Below, in pieces: positions 1 to 7,127 of a DNA stretch of 17,624 nucleotides (positions are counted from its first letter, which is position 1; each line of letters starts with the position of its first letter). The notes under the pieces were generated by a model. The model saw only the letters and a program-made list of their open reading frames with translations. It was not told where the DNA came from and ran no database searches. Origin of the DNA: Actinomycetes bacterium (lineage in GTDB: Bacteria; Actinomycetota; Actinomycetes; Actinomycetales; Microbacteriaceae); contig JAEYZI010000009.1 of the NCBI GenBank assembly GCA_023428065.1, positions 1 to 17,624 on the forward strand, read 5' to 3'. The position numbers and the translations under genes are program-made.

Positions 1-143
1 CCGAGATGGTCATGCCCGGCGACACCACCGACATGACGGTCGAGCTCATCCAGCCGATCGCCATGGAGGAGGGCCTCGGCTTCGCCATCCGTGAGGGTGG
101 CCGCACCGTGGGCGCCGGCAAGGTCACGAAGATCCTGAAGTAA
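1..143 (+). CDS. tuf: Elongation factor Tu, C-terminal end (partial)
   Basis: The reading frame enters at base 3 and ends at TAA 141-143, giving 46 residues of the C-terminal beta-barrel domain 3 of EF-Tu. The visible part includes MVMPGDTTDMTVELIQPIAM and the near-invariant end VGAGKVTKILK. EF-Tu carries aminoacyl-tRNA to the ribosome as a GTP complex. The N-terminal GTPase domain lies outside the window. The gene is normally the last of the str operon (rpsL-rpsG-fusA-tuf). A strong hairpin follows the stop by 21 bases, so the str operon probably ends here and does not read on towards the S10 operon. Confidence 0.97.
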   Translation, partial: EMVMPGDTTDMTVELIQPIAMEEGLGFAIREGGRTVGAGKVTKILK

Positions 144-164
144 GTCCTCGACTTACCGATCGCG

Positions 165-193
165 AGGGCCCGGATCCTGAGGATCCGGGCCCT
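165..193 (+). terminator. Intrinsic terminator after tuf
   Basis: A perfect 13-bp stem (arm AGGGCCCGGATCC at 165-177, complement at 181-193) encloses a three-base loop, TGA. Only a weak T-containing tail (TTCGTGTT) follows, as is common in high-GC actinobacteria. It sits directly behind the tuf stop codon. Confidence 0.88.
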
Positions 194-209
194 TCGTGTT
201 CCCTGTGAA

Positions 210-224
210 GACCACCCGGTGGTC
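210..224 (+). promoter_or_regulatory. Perfect palindrome upstream of the adhesin promoter, possible operator
   Basis: GACCACC-C-GGTGGTC is a perfect palindrome with 7-bp arms around a single central base. It ends 34 bases before the proposed -10 box of the adhesin gene, where an activator or repressor could bind. It could also be a second small hairpin belonging to the tuf 3' region. No matching copy is seen upstream of the pilin gene. Confidence 0.35.
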
Positions 225-258
225 CCCCGCAGCGTCGGGAACCCGTGACCGGGGGATA

Positions 259-264
259 TAGAAT
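259..264 (+). promoter_or_regulatory. Probable -10 box of the adhesin gene
   Basis: TAGAAT within GGATATAGAATCG is an AT-rich island in very GC-rich DNA and resembles an actinobacterial -10 element. No convincing -35 hexamer is found 16-18 bases upstream. The pilin gene has a matching TACAAT at 7043, the same distance (within one base) ahead of the shared leader block, which supports the call. The start site would be near 271. Confidence 0.5.
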
Positions 265-282
265 CGACATGTCCGCCGCGGC

Positions 283-340
283 TTACCCGAGCCTGCTTAC
301 CCGGCGATCGTGCGGACACCCGAACCCGAACCCCTCTGGA
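283..340 (+). promoter_or_regulatory. Conserved pilus leader element, copy A (5' UTR of the adhesin)
   Basis: This block aligns with 7068-7127 ahead of the pilin gene. Shared pieces in the same order are TTACCCGA/TAACCCGA, CCTGC, TTACCC, GTGCG/GTGC, ACACCCGAA, CCCGA and CTCTGGA. Four ACCCGA-like hexamers occur (285, 299, 318, 324, the second as ACCCGG). Here CTCTGGAG at the end doubles as the ribosome binding site of the adhesin gene. By position it is transcribed, beginning roughly 12 bases after the predicted start site. It could be a protein-binding DNA or RNA element; its function is unknown. Confidence 0.6.
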
Positions 341-345
341 GACGC

Positions 346-3300
346 ATGCCTCCCGAGCTAGCACTCGTGCCTGCGCGCGCCCCGAAACGCCGCAGGGGCC
401 TTCGTCGTGCCCTCGCGGCGGCCCTCACGGCGCTCGTCGTCGGCACCGGCGCGGCGGTCGCCGCCGAGCCCGAAGCGGCGGAGGCCGCAACGGGTCGCGT
501 GCAGGGCACCGTCTTCCGCGACTACAACCAGAACGGCGTCTACAACGCGTCGGCGGGGCCGGATGGCCTCATCGACGACCCGCTCAAGGGCGTCACCGCT
601 ACCGCCTACAACGCCGCCGGCCAGGCGGTGGGATCGGCCGTGACGAACGCCTCGGGCCAGTACGACATCGCCATCAACCCGCCGCTGCCCGACGGGACAC
701 CGCTGCGGATCGCCTTCTCGGGGTACCCCGCGGGCTTCGTCGACTCGTTCAACGGCTCGGGCAATCGAACGAGCGTGCAGTTCACGACGGTGGGTGCCAC
801 GGGCGTCGACTTCGCGCTCCACAAGACGACGGACTACTCGCGCGGCACGGGAACGCCGATCATCACCGCCGTCCACGTGAACGGCAACCCCTCGACCGAC
901 AACACGTCCGCCCCCGCGATCACGGCCATCCTGCCCACGGCTGCCGTGCACACGGCCGGCCCCGCAGCGGCGACGACCCTCGCGACCTTCGGGGAGGTCG
1001 GTGCCGTGTGGGGTACAGCCATCCAGTCGCTCGGGCGCGCGGCTGACGGTAACGACTACTACTACGTGTACGCATCCGCGGTCGTGAAGCGGCACTCCGG
1101 CTGGACCTCGCGCGGGATCGACGGGCTCTACCGTCTCAAGGTGAAGGTGACGTCCACGGGCGTGGTGTCGCGGACCGAGCTCACGTCCTACGACCTCGGC
1201 GGCGTCGACTTCGGGAATCCGACCCGCGACCTCGCCGACCGCCTCGGCACCACAGGTGTGCAATCGCTCGACGCAGCTGCCTTCGGCGCAGCCGGCACGA
1301 CGGGTATCGGCGGCATCGCGTACCACGACGGCCGGCTGTACGTCGTGAACATCAACCAGCGCAACATCGCCTCCTACAGCGTCGACGACGAGTTCGCGTC
1401 CACGCCGACCGTGATCAACCCGGGACTCACCACGAACGAGCGTCCGTGGGCGATCGCGGTCCACGACGACACCCTCTACCTCGGAGTGACGAACACGACC
1501 GACATGGCCGCGGGTGCGAAGGTCATCGCGCGACCCGTCGCGGGGGGCACCTGGTCGACCGTGCTCACCGTGCCGCTCAACTACAGCCGCGGAATCGCCT
1601 GGGCCTACGACACGGCGGCCCAGAACTTGACGGCAGGCCAGCCCCAGGCGCAGTGGCACGCCTGGTCGACGGCGACCACCGACGCGCAGTTCGAGACGCT
1701 CTGGACCAACTCGACGGTGACGGGGCAGACGTGGGGCTTCCGCGCGTGGGCGCAGCCCATCCTCTCCGGACTCGTCTTCGACGACGGCGGCAACCTCATC
1801 CTCGGCATCACCGACCGCTTCACCTACCAGATCGGCTCGGACGCCCTCTGGCCGAACTGGAACACCGGGAACCGGTCCAATCGCGACAACGTCACCGTCA
1901 TCCCGAACGGCGACATCCTCTACGCGGGCCGCAACGCCTCGGGTGCGCTCGCGATCGAGAACCTCGGCACCGCCGCATCCGGCGGCACCCTGACGGCCAC
2001 GACCGGCGGACTCGATGTCGTGACGCGCGCGAAGGGCTACGGCGGGACGCCGTCCAGCGGACAGACGCGCCGAGAGAACGTTCAGCACGGTGGGCGGGAG
2101 TTCTTCGAGGACAGCGTGCGCTGGGACGGCGCGGGCGGAATCGACCCCAACGAGGGCGTCGTCCACGACGAGACGGCGCTCGGCGCGGTCGCCCTCATCC
2201 CCGGCTCGCGGCAGGTCGTCTCGACTTCCTTCGACGCCGCCGTCACCTACAACGCCGCCGGAAACCGCTTCCTGAGTCTCGTCGACGGCCACAGCGTCGA
2301 CGGATTCGACCAGTACCGCGACGGGCCGCAGTACTTCGGCAAGGGCGGCGGCATCGGCGGCGTCGCGGTGCTGCTCGCCGACGCTCCGGTCGAGATCGGC
2401 AACCGCGTCTGGTACGACGCCGACGGCGACGGCATCCAGGATGCCGACGAGCCCGCGATCGACGGCGCCCCCGTCGAGCTGTGGACGGTCGACGCGGGAG
2501 GCAACCCCGTGACCCGCATCGGCTCGACCACCACGGCGACCGTCAACGGCCAGCCGGGCACCTACTACTTCCGCAGCGAGGACGCGCCGAGCGGCGGCAC
2601 CGCCAGCTTCGTGAAGAACGCCCACTACGTGCTCGTCTTCCCCGCGAGGGCCGCGTCGACGACCGTCGACCTCCGCTGGCCCACCGGCACGCCCACCGCG
2701 ACGCAGAACCGCTTCGCGGGTCTCACGTGGGGCCAGATGCACCGAACCGTGCAGACCGTCGGGGGTGACACGCTCATCGACTCGAACCCCGCGGTCGCCA
2801 CCGGGCGCGCCCTCGTCGCGGTCGGCGGCAAGGGGCAGAACGACCACTCCTACGACGCCGGATGGGTCGGCTTCAGCACCTTCCGCATCGAGAAGGCGAC
2901 GACGGGGTGGTCGCCCCCGAACGGCACCGAGTACACCATCGAGGTGACCGCGGCGACGGACTTCCGGGGTGACTCCGTGCTCGGCTCGCCGACGAGCCCC
3001 ACGGCCTCGACCGTCGACACGCTGAGCTACCAGGTTCCGGCCGGCTCGACGATCGTCAGCACGGAGGCGGTGCTCTACGGCACGACGCTGACGTTCGCCG
3101 AACCCGGATCCACGTCCTCCTCCGTCGTGTTCACGGGCAATCCGACGTCGGGCTCGACACTGCTCATCTCGCCGACCACCACGGCGGGCGGGCACCTGCT
3201 GAAGGTCGACAACCGTTACACCTCGATCACCGTCACGAAGGCGCTGAGCGCGGCGGCGAGCCTCCCCGCGGGCACGACCTTCCCCATCGAGTACACGATC

Positions 3301-3684
3301 GGCGAGGGTGAGGTGCAGACCGCCGAGGTCGCGGTCGGCTCGCCCCTCACGATCGAGGGCGTGCCCTACGGGCAGACGGTCGACATCCGTGAGCCCCTCA
3401 CGGGTCCGTTCTCCTGGGGTGGCTACACGTGGGGTACCGGAACGTGGACACAGAGCGGGACCGCGCTCACGCCCGACGCGGACGGATGGGTGACCGTCAC
3501 GGCCCCCACGGCCGCGACGCCGGTCTCCCTCACCCTCACCAACCACCCCTACGTGCCGCCGGCGCTCCCCTTCGCGGGTGGCGTCGCGGGCGACCTGTTC
3601 ACGATCGCGGGCGTCGTCGTGCTGCTGCTCGCGCTCGGCCTCGGCGTCTGGCAGCTCCGAAGCCGCATGCGACGGCGGGCCTGA
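346..3684 (+). CDS. Large LPXTG-like surface adhesin / putative tip pilin with SdrD_B domains
   Basis: This 1112-residue secreted protein starts at ATG 346, four bases after a TGGAG ribosome binding site; a GTG at 310 in the same frame lies inside the conserved leader and is less likely. The N-terminus has a basic stretch (KRRRGLRR) and a hydrophobic signal segment. Residues ~50-155 resemble an SdrD_B/Cna-B type domain (GTVFRDYNQNG). Residues ~170-680 contain repeated strand motifs such as GIAYHDGRLYVVNI and AIAVHDDTLYLGV that suggest a beta-propeller. A second SdrD_B domain (IGNRVWYDADGDGIQD) lies at ~681-765, and ~840-1070 looks like DUF5979 repeats. The end is LPFAG (1074-1078), a membrane helix and a basic tail: a sortase signal with Ala in place of Thr. 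It is probably the tip or accessory pilin of the locus; the family match is firm but the tip role is inferred. Confidence 0.85.
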   Translation: MPPELALVPARAPKRRRGLRRALAAALTALVVGTGAAVAAEPEAAEAATGRVQGTVFRDYNQNGVYNASAGPDGLIDDPLKGVTATAYNAAGQAVGSAVTNASGQYDIAINPPLPDGTPLRIAFSGYPAGFVDSFNGSGNRTSVQFTTVGATGVDFALHKTTDYSRGTGTPIITAVHVNGNPSTDNTSAPAITAILPTAAVHTAGPAAATTLATFGEVGAVWGTAIQSLGRAADGNDYYYVYASAVVKRHSGWTSRGIDGLYRLKVKVTSTGVVSRTELTSYDLGGVDFGNPTRDLADRLGTTGVQSLDAAAFGAAGTTGIGGIAYHDGRLYVVNINQRNIASYSVDDEFASTPTVINPGLTTNERPWAIAVHDDTLYLGVTNTTDMAAGAKVIARPVAGGTWSTVLTVPLNYSRGIAWAYDTAAQNLTAGQPQAQWHAWSTATTDAQFETLWTNSTVTGQTWGFRAWAQPILSGLVFDDGGNLILGITDRFTYQIGSDALWPNWNTGNRSNRDNVTVIPNGDILYAGRNASGALAIENLGTAASGGTLTATTGGLDVVTRAKGYGGTPSSGQTRRENVQHGGREFFEDSVRWDGAGGIDPNEGVVHDETALGAVALIPGSRQVVSTSFDAAVTYNAAGNRFLSLVDGHSVDGFDQYRDGPQYFGKGGGIGGVAVLLADAPVEIGNRVWYDADGDGIQDADEPAIDGAPVELWTVDAGGNPVTRIGSTTTATVNGQPGTYYFRSEDAPSGGTASFVKNAHYVLVFPARAASTTVDLRWPTGTPTATQNRFAGLTWGQMHRTVQTVGGDTLIDSNPAVATGRALVAVGGKGQNDHSYDAGWVGFSTFRIEKATTGWSPPNGTEYTIEVTAATDFRGDSVLGSPTSPTASTVDTLSYQVPAGSTIVSTEAVLYGTTLTFAEPGSTSSSVVFTGNPTSGSTLLISPTTTAGGHLLKVDNRYTSITVTKALSAAASLPAGTTFPIEYTIGEGEVQTAEVAVGSPLTIEGVPYGQTVDIREPLTGPFSWGGYTWGTGTWTQSGTALTPDADGWVTVTAPTAATPVSLTLTNHPYVPPALPFAGGVAGDLFTIAGVVVLLLALGLGVWQLRSRMRRRA

Positions 3685-3720
3685 GGCGCACACCGCGCGT
3701 TATGCGGCACCCGGTCCCGT

Positions 3721-3735
3721 CCCGCGGTCCGCGGG
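3721..3735. terminator. Small hairpin between convergent genes, possible bidirectional terminator
   Basis: CCCGCG-GTC-CGCGGG forms a perfect 6-bp GC stem with a three-base loop in the 57-base gap between the stop of the adhesin gene and the stop of the peroxidase gene, which face each other. There is no T-tract on either side, so termination is only plausible. Confidence 0.4.
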
Positions 3736-3741
3736 GCGGCG

Positions 3742-4908
3742 TCAGAACAGCGAGGCCCCGAGGTCGGCACCCTCACGCATGCCGGGCAGGATGGCGAACG
3801 CACCGGTGGCTGTGGGCGTCGCGAAATCCATGAGCGCGTCGACGTCGTCGAGGCGCAACTGGGTGCGGGCGAAGGTCGCGACGTCGTTCTGGAACGAGAT
3901 GAAGACGTGGCCGACCTCGTCGGCACCCTCCTGGAAGCCGTAGCTGCGCCGCAGCATGAGCGGGCTCCCCGTGAACGCGGGATGCGCCGCCCGTGCGTGA
4001 GCCGTGAGGGGCACGAGGAGCGTGCCGTCGGGGCTCTTCGCGCGCAGGTCGATCTGGTCGTCACGCTCTCCTCCGGAGAGGGGCGCGCCGCTCGACTGCT
4101 CGCGTCCGATGACCGCATCGCGAGCGTCGGGCGGGAGGTCGCGGAAACGGACCACGTCGAGCCGGAAGCGGCGCGCGACGCAGATCGTCCCGCCCGCGAG
4201 CGGACCCTCGGAGATCCACACGTCGCGCTGCAGCTCGTCGTCGTCCCGCGGTCCGATGATGCCGTCGTGATAGCCGAGCGGGTTGCGCGAGATGCCGTCC
4301 GACGGCGTCCCCCGGAAGCCGAACTGCGACCACCGGACGCGGGCGCCCGCGACGTGCTCGGCGAGCCAGGAGTACACCGGCTCGAGCACAGTCGGGTCGG
4401 AGGCGTTGACGCTCAGCAGCAGGTCGCCGCCGCGGCGATCGTCCGGCAGCTCGGCGTCGCCCGCGAAGAGCGGGAGGGCGAGAAGCTCGGCGAGCTCCGG
4501 ATGCGCCGTCGCGGCGAGCGCTCCGGGGCCGAGGCCCACCGTCACCGTCAGGTCGCCGGGCCCGTCGGGCAGGAGGTCGGCGGGGGCGGATGCCGGGTCG
4601 GTGACGGTGCGGATCGCGCTGCCGAGCTCGCCGAGCGACAGCTCGAGCCCGTCGAGGTCGAGGTCGAGCACGACGAAGAGGCAGTGCGGCTGCGGCACCT
4701 GCGGGCGGGTGACACCCGCCTGATGCGCCCCGAGCGCCGCGACCGCGGTGCCCCGGGAGGGGTCGGCGGAGTCCGCGCGCTCGGCGCGGGAGGCGCCCAC
4801 CGTGAGGGCGGCCGCGCCGGCGACCGTCGCGGTCGCGACGCCCGCGCCGACGATGAGGGCACGTCGTGACAGCTCGCGGGGGTCCGGTGCCTCGCGCCCC
4901 GCGCTCAT
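3742..4908 (-). CDS. Tat-exported DyP-type haem peroxidase
   Basis: This 388-residue protein belongs to the DyP-type peroxidase family (EfeB-like branch), haem enzymes that use hydrogen peroxide to oxidise dyes, phenolics or other donors. A twin-arginine signal (SRRALIVGAG, residues 14-23) predicts export of the folded haem protein. The family GXXDG motif is present as GYHDG (212-216, catalytic Asp215). The proximal haem ligand is probably His304 in LTAHARAAHP, and the distal Arg is in LRRSYGF (320/321). The C-terminal FISFQ and PTATGAFAILPG motifs also fit. ATG 4908 overlaps the stop of the upstream lipoprotein gene by four bases (ATGA), so it is translationally coupled as the last gene of a three-gene operon. 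No efeU or efeO gene is nearby, so an iron-uptake role is not indicated. The substrate is unknown. Confidence 0.93.
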   Translation of the reverse strand: MSAGREAPDPRELSRRALIVGAGVATATVAGAAALTVGASRAERADSADPSRGTAVAALGAHQAGVTRPQVPQPHCLFVVLDLDLDGLELSLGELGSAIRTVTDPASAPADLLPDGPGDLTVTVGLGPGALAATAHPELAELLALPLFAGDAELPDDRRGGDLLLSVNASDPTVLEPVYSWLAEHVAGARVRWSQFGFRGTPSDGISRNPLGYHDGIIGPRDDDELQRDVWISEGPLAGGTICVARRFRLDVVRFRDLPPDARDAVIGREQSSGAPLSGGERDDQIDLRAKSPDGTLLVPLTAHARAAHPAFTGSPLMLRRSYGFQEGADEVGHVFISFQNDVATFARTQLRLDDVDALMDFATPTATGAFAILPGMREGADLGASLF

Positions 4909-5645
4909 CCCTCGCCTCCCGGGAGCTCGAGCCGCGGACCCGGTCCGGGCTCGAAGTCGACGGTCGTCCACTGGGCGCCCAGGCGCACCTCGGCGCGCAT
5001 CAGGGTGCCGCTGTCGTCGATCCACAGGCGCAGCGGCGACGAGTCGGGATCGGGGTCCGTCGTGTCGGCCACGGGCGCATCGTCGGCGGGTGCGGCGAAC
5101 ACCGTCACCGGCACCCCGCCGAGCTCGTCCTCGCGCAGCCACAGCGCCCCCGACTGCTGCACGAGAAGCGGGTTGTCGGGTCGATCGAGGCCCAGGCCGC
5201 TCAGCGCGGCGAGCAGCGCGTACAGGGGCGATGCCCCCGCGTCGAGCTCCTGGAACTGCCAGCCCGGGTCGTCGAGCGAGGGGATGGGGAGCGGGGGGCG
5301 CCCGTCCGCATCCGCTTCGATCGGGATCGCGCCGACGGTCGCGTCGTTCCACAGCACGCCCTCGGTGCCGAACGAGCCGCTCGCCGCCGCGTAGCCGAGC
5401 GCGGAGGCCCAGTCGATCCACCCCGCGAGCTCCGTCTCGACCCCCGAGACCGAGAGCGACGTCGTGAACGGTCGGCTGCCGGCGTCGTAGTTGCGGAATC
5501 GGGTGACCGCGAGCAGTTGCGCCTCCTCGCTCGTCACCGCCCGCGGAGACGGGTCGGGCGCGGGATCCGTGCCGCCGACGCAGCCGACGAGCACGGCAGC
5601 CGCGATGAGGGCGGCGAGCACGCCCGCGGCCCGGGTGGCGCTCAT
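4905..5645 (-). CDS. Lipoprotein of unknown function in the DyP/beta-helix operon
   Basis: This 246-residue protein has a signal peptide ending in a lipobox (VLVGC, Cys22) and so should be anchored to the outer face of the membrane. After a Pro/Asp-rich linker the protein has alternating strand-like segments (TTSLSVSGVETELAGWIDW, SGALWLREDELGGVPVTVF, LRLWIDDSGTLMRAEVRL) that loosely recall LppX/LprG-like lipoproteins. That resemblance is weak and I do not assign a family. The gene overlaps both neighbours by ATGA (start 5645 with the beta-helix gene stop; stop 4905 with the peroxidase start), so all three genes are tightly co-expressed. It may be a partner or anchor for the peroxidase; this is inference. 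Confidence 0.85.
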   Translation of the reverse strand: MSATRAAGVLAALIAAAVLVGCVGGTDPAPDPSPRAVTSEEAQLLAVTRFRNYDAGSRPFTTSLSVSGVETELAGWIDWASALGYAAASGSFGTEGVLWNDATVGAIPIEADADGRPPLPIPSLDDPGWQFQELDAGASPLYALLAALSGLGLDRPDNPLLVQQSGALWLREDELGGVPVTVFAAPADDAPVADTTDPDPDSSPLRLWIDDSGTLMRAEVRLGAQWTTVDFEPGPGPRLELPGGEG

Positions 5646-6943
5646 CGCGTGCCCGCCCGGTCGGCGAGGAACATGACGTCGGGCACCGGGACGCCCGCGA
5701 GGTCGGGCATCGTGACGGTCGCGGGCAGGGGGCCGCGCCCGACGGGCCGCTCGAGCTGAGGCTGGTCGCGCGGCGCGGCGACCCGCAGGAAGCTCACGCC
5801 CGCGGGGGCGGCGGGCCCCCCGAGCGTCGCGACCGCGGCCTGCGGTGCGTCGTCGCCGGAGCATGCGGCCGCGAGCTGGGCCACGAGCTCCGCGGGTGCC
5901 GTGTCCACGGCATCCGCCCAGCAGTTGCCGGAGGCGGGGGTGCGGGCGGCGGAGAGGTTCGCGAGCCACACCCCGCCGTCGACGACGTTGCCGACGAACC
6001 GGTTGCCGCGCGCGGGGATGTCCTCCGTGTTGGCGAGGATGACGGCGGCCCTCGGGTTGCCCGTGATGCGGTTGCGCTCGAGCACGTTGTCCTGGCCGCC
6101 CGAGATGCCGACCCCCGTCGCGAAGCCGCCCTCGGCCTGCGCGGGCGAGTCGGTCGCCGTGTTGTCGGAGACGAGGTTGCCGACCACGGCGTTCGCGCGC
6201 TGCGGCGTGAACGCCTCCTGGTAGCTCGAGAGCAGCGTGATGCCCACGCGGTTGCCCGAGAAGCGGTTGCCGGTCACGACGACCGAGTCGCTCGCGTTCG
6301 CGTTCTCGAAGCCGACGGCGTTGCGCTCGGCCACGTTGCCCGTCACGAGGATGTCGCACTGCTCGCACTGCCCCACGTAGAAGCCGCTGTCGGCGGAGCC
6401 GGACGCGTAGGAGTCGCGGATGACGCCGTGGCGGGCGTTGAACGCGTACACCCCGTAGAGGCCGTTGTTGTACGCGGTCACGTGATCGACGAGGAAGCGC
6501 TCGAGCGGCGGGAACTTGTCCGGATCCCACCCGGTGTAGCTGTCGCCGCCCGGGTCCGCGGGCTGGTCACCGTCGTGCACGCCCGAGATAAGCACCCCGT
6601 AGAAGGTGGCGCCCGTCACGGTGAGGTTCTCGATGCGCACGCCGCCCGCGAGCCCGACGATGCCGTAGGGGCGGATGCCCTCGCCGTCGATCACCGTGCG
6701 GTTGCGGTCCTCGCCGCGGATCGTGACATCCGCCTTGTCGACGACGAGCTGTTCGGCGTATGTGCCCGCGGCGATCGTGATGACGCCGCCGGGCGAGACG
6801 AGGTCCATCGCCTCGGCGAGGGTCGCAGCGTCTGCGGGGACGGCCACCTCGCTGCGCTCGGCGGACGTCGCGCAGCCACTCATGCCCGCCGCCAGCAGCA
6901 CGGCGAGCGCGGCGAGCGCGACGGCGGGCAGGGCGCGGGGCAC
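5642..6943 (-). CDS. Right-handed parallel beta-helix lipoprotein (NosD/CASH-like repeats)
   Basis: This protein is 433 residues from a GTG at 6943. The N-terminus MPRALPAVALAALAVLLAAG leads into MSGC, a lipobox with Cys24. Residues ~30-330 show short parallel beta-helix repeats with N/G turns, for example VRIENLTVTGATFYGVLISG, VVVTGNRFSGNRVGITLL and NVLERNRITGNPRAAVIL, with the opening TLAEAMDLVSPGGVITIAAGTY typical of these folds. Families with this fold bind or cut polysaccharides or serve as periplasmic scaffolds such as NosD; no catalytic set is recognisable here, so the function is open. A CEQC pair in the middle could bind metal or form a disulphide. It is the first gene of the three-gene minus-strand operon. 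A further GTG at 7009 in frame would put 22 extra residues before the signal peptide and is disfavoured. Confidence 0.85.
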   Translation of the reverse strand: MPRALPAVALAALAVLLAAGMSGCATSAERSEVAVPADAATLAEAMDLVSPGGVITIAAGTYAEQLVVDKADVTIRGEDRNRTVIDGEGIRPYGIVGLAGGVRIENLTVTGATFYGVLISGVHDGDQPADPGGDSYTGWDPDKFPPLERFLVDHVTAYNNGLYGVYAFNARHGVIRDSYASGSADSGFYVGQCEQCDILVTGNVAERNAVGFENANASDSVVVTGNRFSGNRVGITLLSSYQEAFTPQRANAVVGNLVSDNTATDSPAQAEGGFATGVGISGGQDNVLERNRITGNPRAAVILANTEDIPARGNRFVGNVVDGGVWLANLSAARTPASGNCWADAVDTAPAELVAQLAAACSGDDAPQAAVATLGGPAAPAGVSFLRVAAPRDQPQLERPVGRGPLPATVTMPDLAGVPVPDVMFLADRAGTR

Positions 6944-6949
6944 GGGGCC

Positions 6950-6955
6950 AGTGTA
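6950..6955 (-). promoter_or_regulatory. Probable -10 box for a leaderless transcript of the beta-helix operon
   Basis: On the minus strand TACACT is followed by exactly six bases (GGCCCC) and then the GTG start at 6943. There is no ribosome binding site in that gap. This spacing is what is seen at leaderless actinobacterial genes, where transcription begins at the first base of the start codon. No clear -35 is present. It diverges from the pilin promoter about 90 bases away. Confidence 0.5.
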
Positions 6956-7042
6956 GACAGCGCGCGCTGGGTGCCTCCTCGACAGGCGCTCCGGATCCAC
7001 TGCGACCACAACAGGGGGACCAAAGTCCGTGTGAACGTCAAC

Positions 7043-7048
7043 TACAAT
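7043..7048 (+). promoter_or_regulatory. Probable -10 box of the pilin-sortase operon
   Basis: TACAAT within CAACTACAATCGTTG lies 19 bases before leader copy B; the adhesin gene has TAGAAT 18 bases before copy A. The flanking CAAC...GTTG forms an imperfect inverted repeat around the box. No good -35 is seen at 17 bases (CCAAAG), which suggests dependence on an activator or an alternative sigma factor. The predicted start is near 7055, giving a leader of about 240 bases. Confidence 0.55.
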
Positions 7049-7067
7049 CGTTGTCGTCGTGACGGGT

Positions 7068-7127
7068 TAACCCGACCCTGCACCGTCTTACCCCGGTGCG
7101 TGCGACACCCGAAAACCCGACTCTGGA
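7068..7127 (+). promoter_or_regulatory. Conserved pilus leader element, copy B (5' UTR of the pilin)
   Basis: This block aligns with 283-340 upstream of the adhesin gene. In order it contains TAACCCGA, CCCTGC, TTACCCC, GGTGCGTGCG, ACACCCGAA, AACCCGA and CTCTGGA. Unlike copy A it ends about 170 bases before the start codon, so the CTCTGGA is not the ribosome binding site here. Conservation therefore cannot be explained by a shared ribosome binding site alone. It is probably a regulatory element for coordinated pilus expression; the mechanism is unknown. Confidence 0.6.

Noticed and set aside
283..340. A known riboswitch (such as a cyclic-di-GMP type) in the pilus leaders
   Set aside because: I could not match the conserved block to any riboswitch consensus I know; it is reported as an unidentified element.
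358..3693. A 1111-codon open frame on the minus strand opposite the adhesin gene
   Set aside because: It is a frame shadow typical of very GC-rich DNA: Arg/Gly/Asp-rich, no domains, no ribosome binding site, and fully opposite a protein with clear domains.
3742..4908. DyP peroxidase as encapsulin cargo
   Set aside because: The protein has a Tat export signal and no recognisable C-terminal cargo peptide, and no encapsulin gene is nearby.
3742..6943. An efeUOB-type iron uptake operon
   Set aside because: Only the EfeB-like peroxidase is present; the other two genes encode a beta-helix lipoprotein and an unrelated lipoprotein, with no permease or EfeO.
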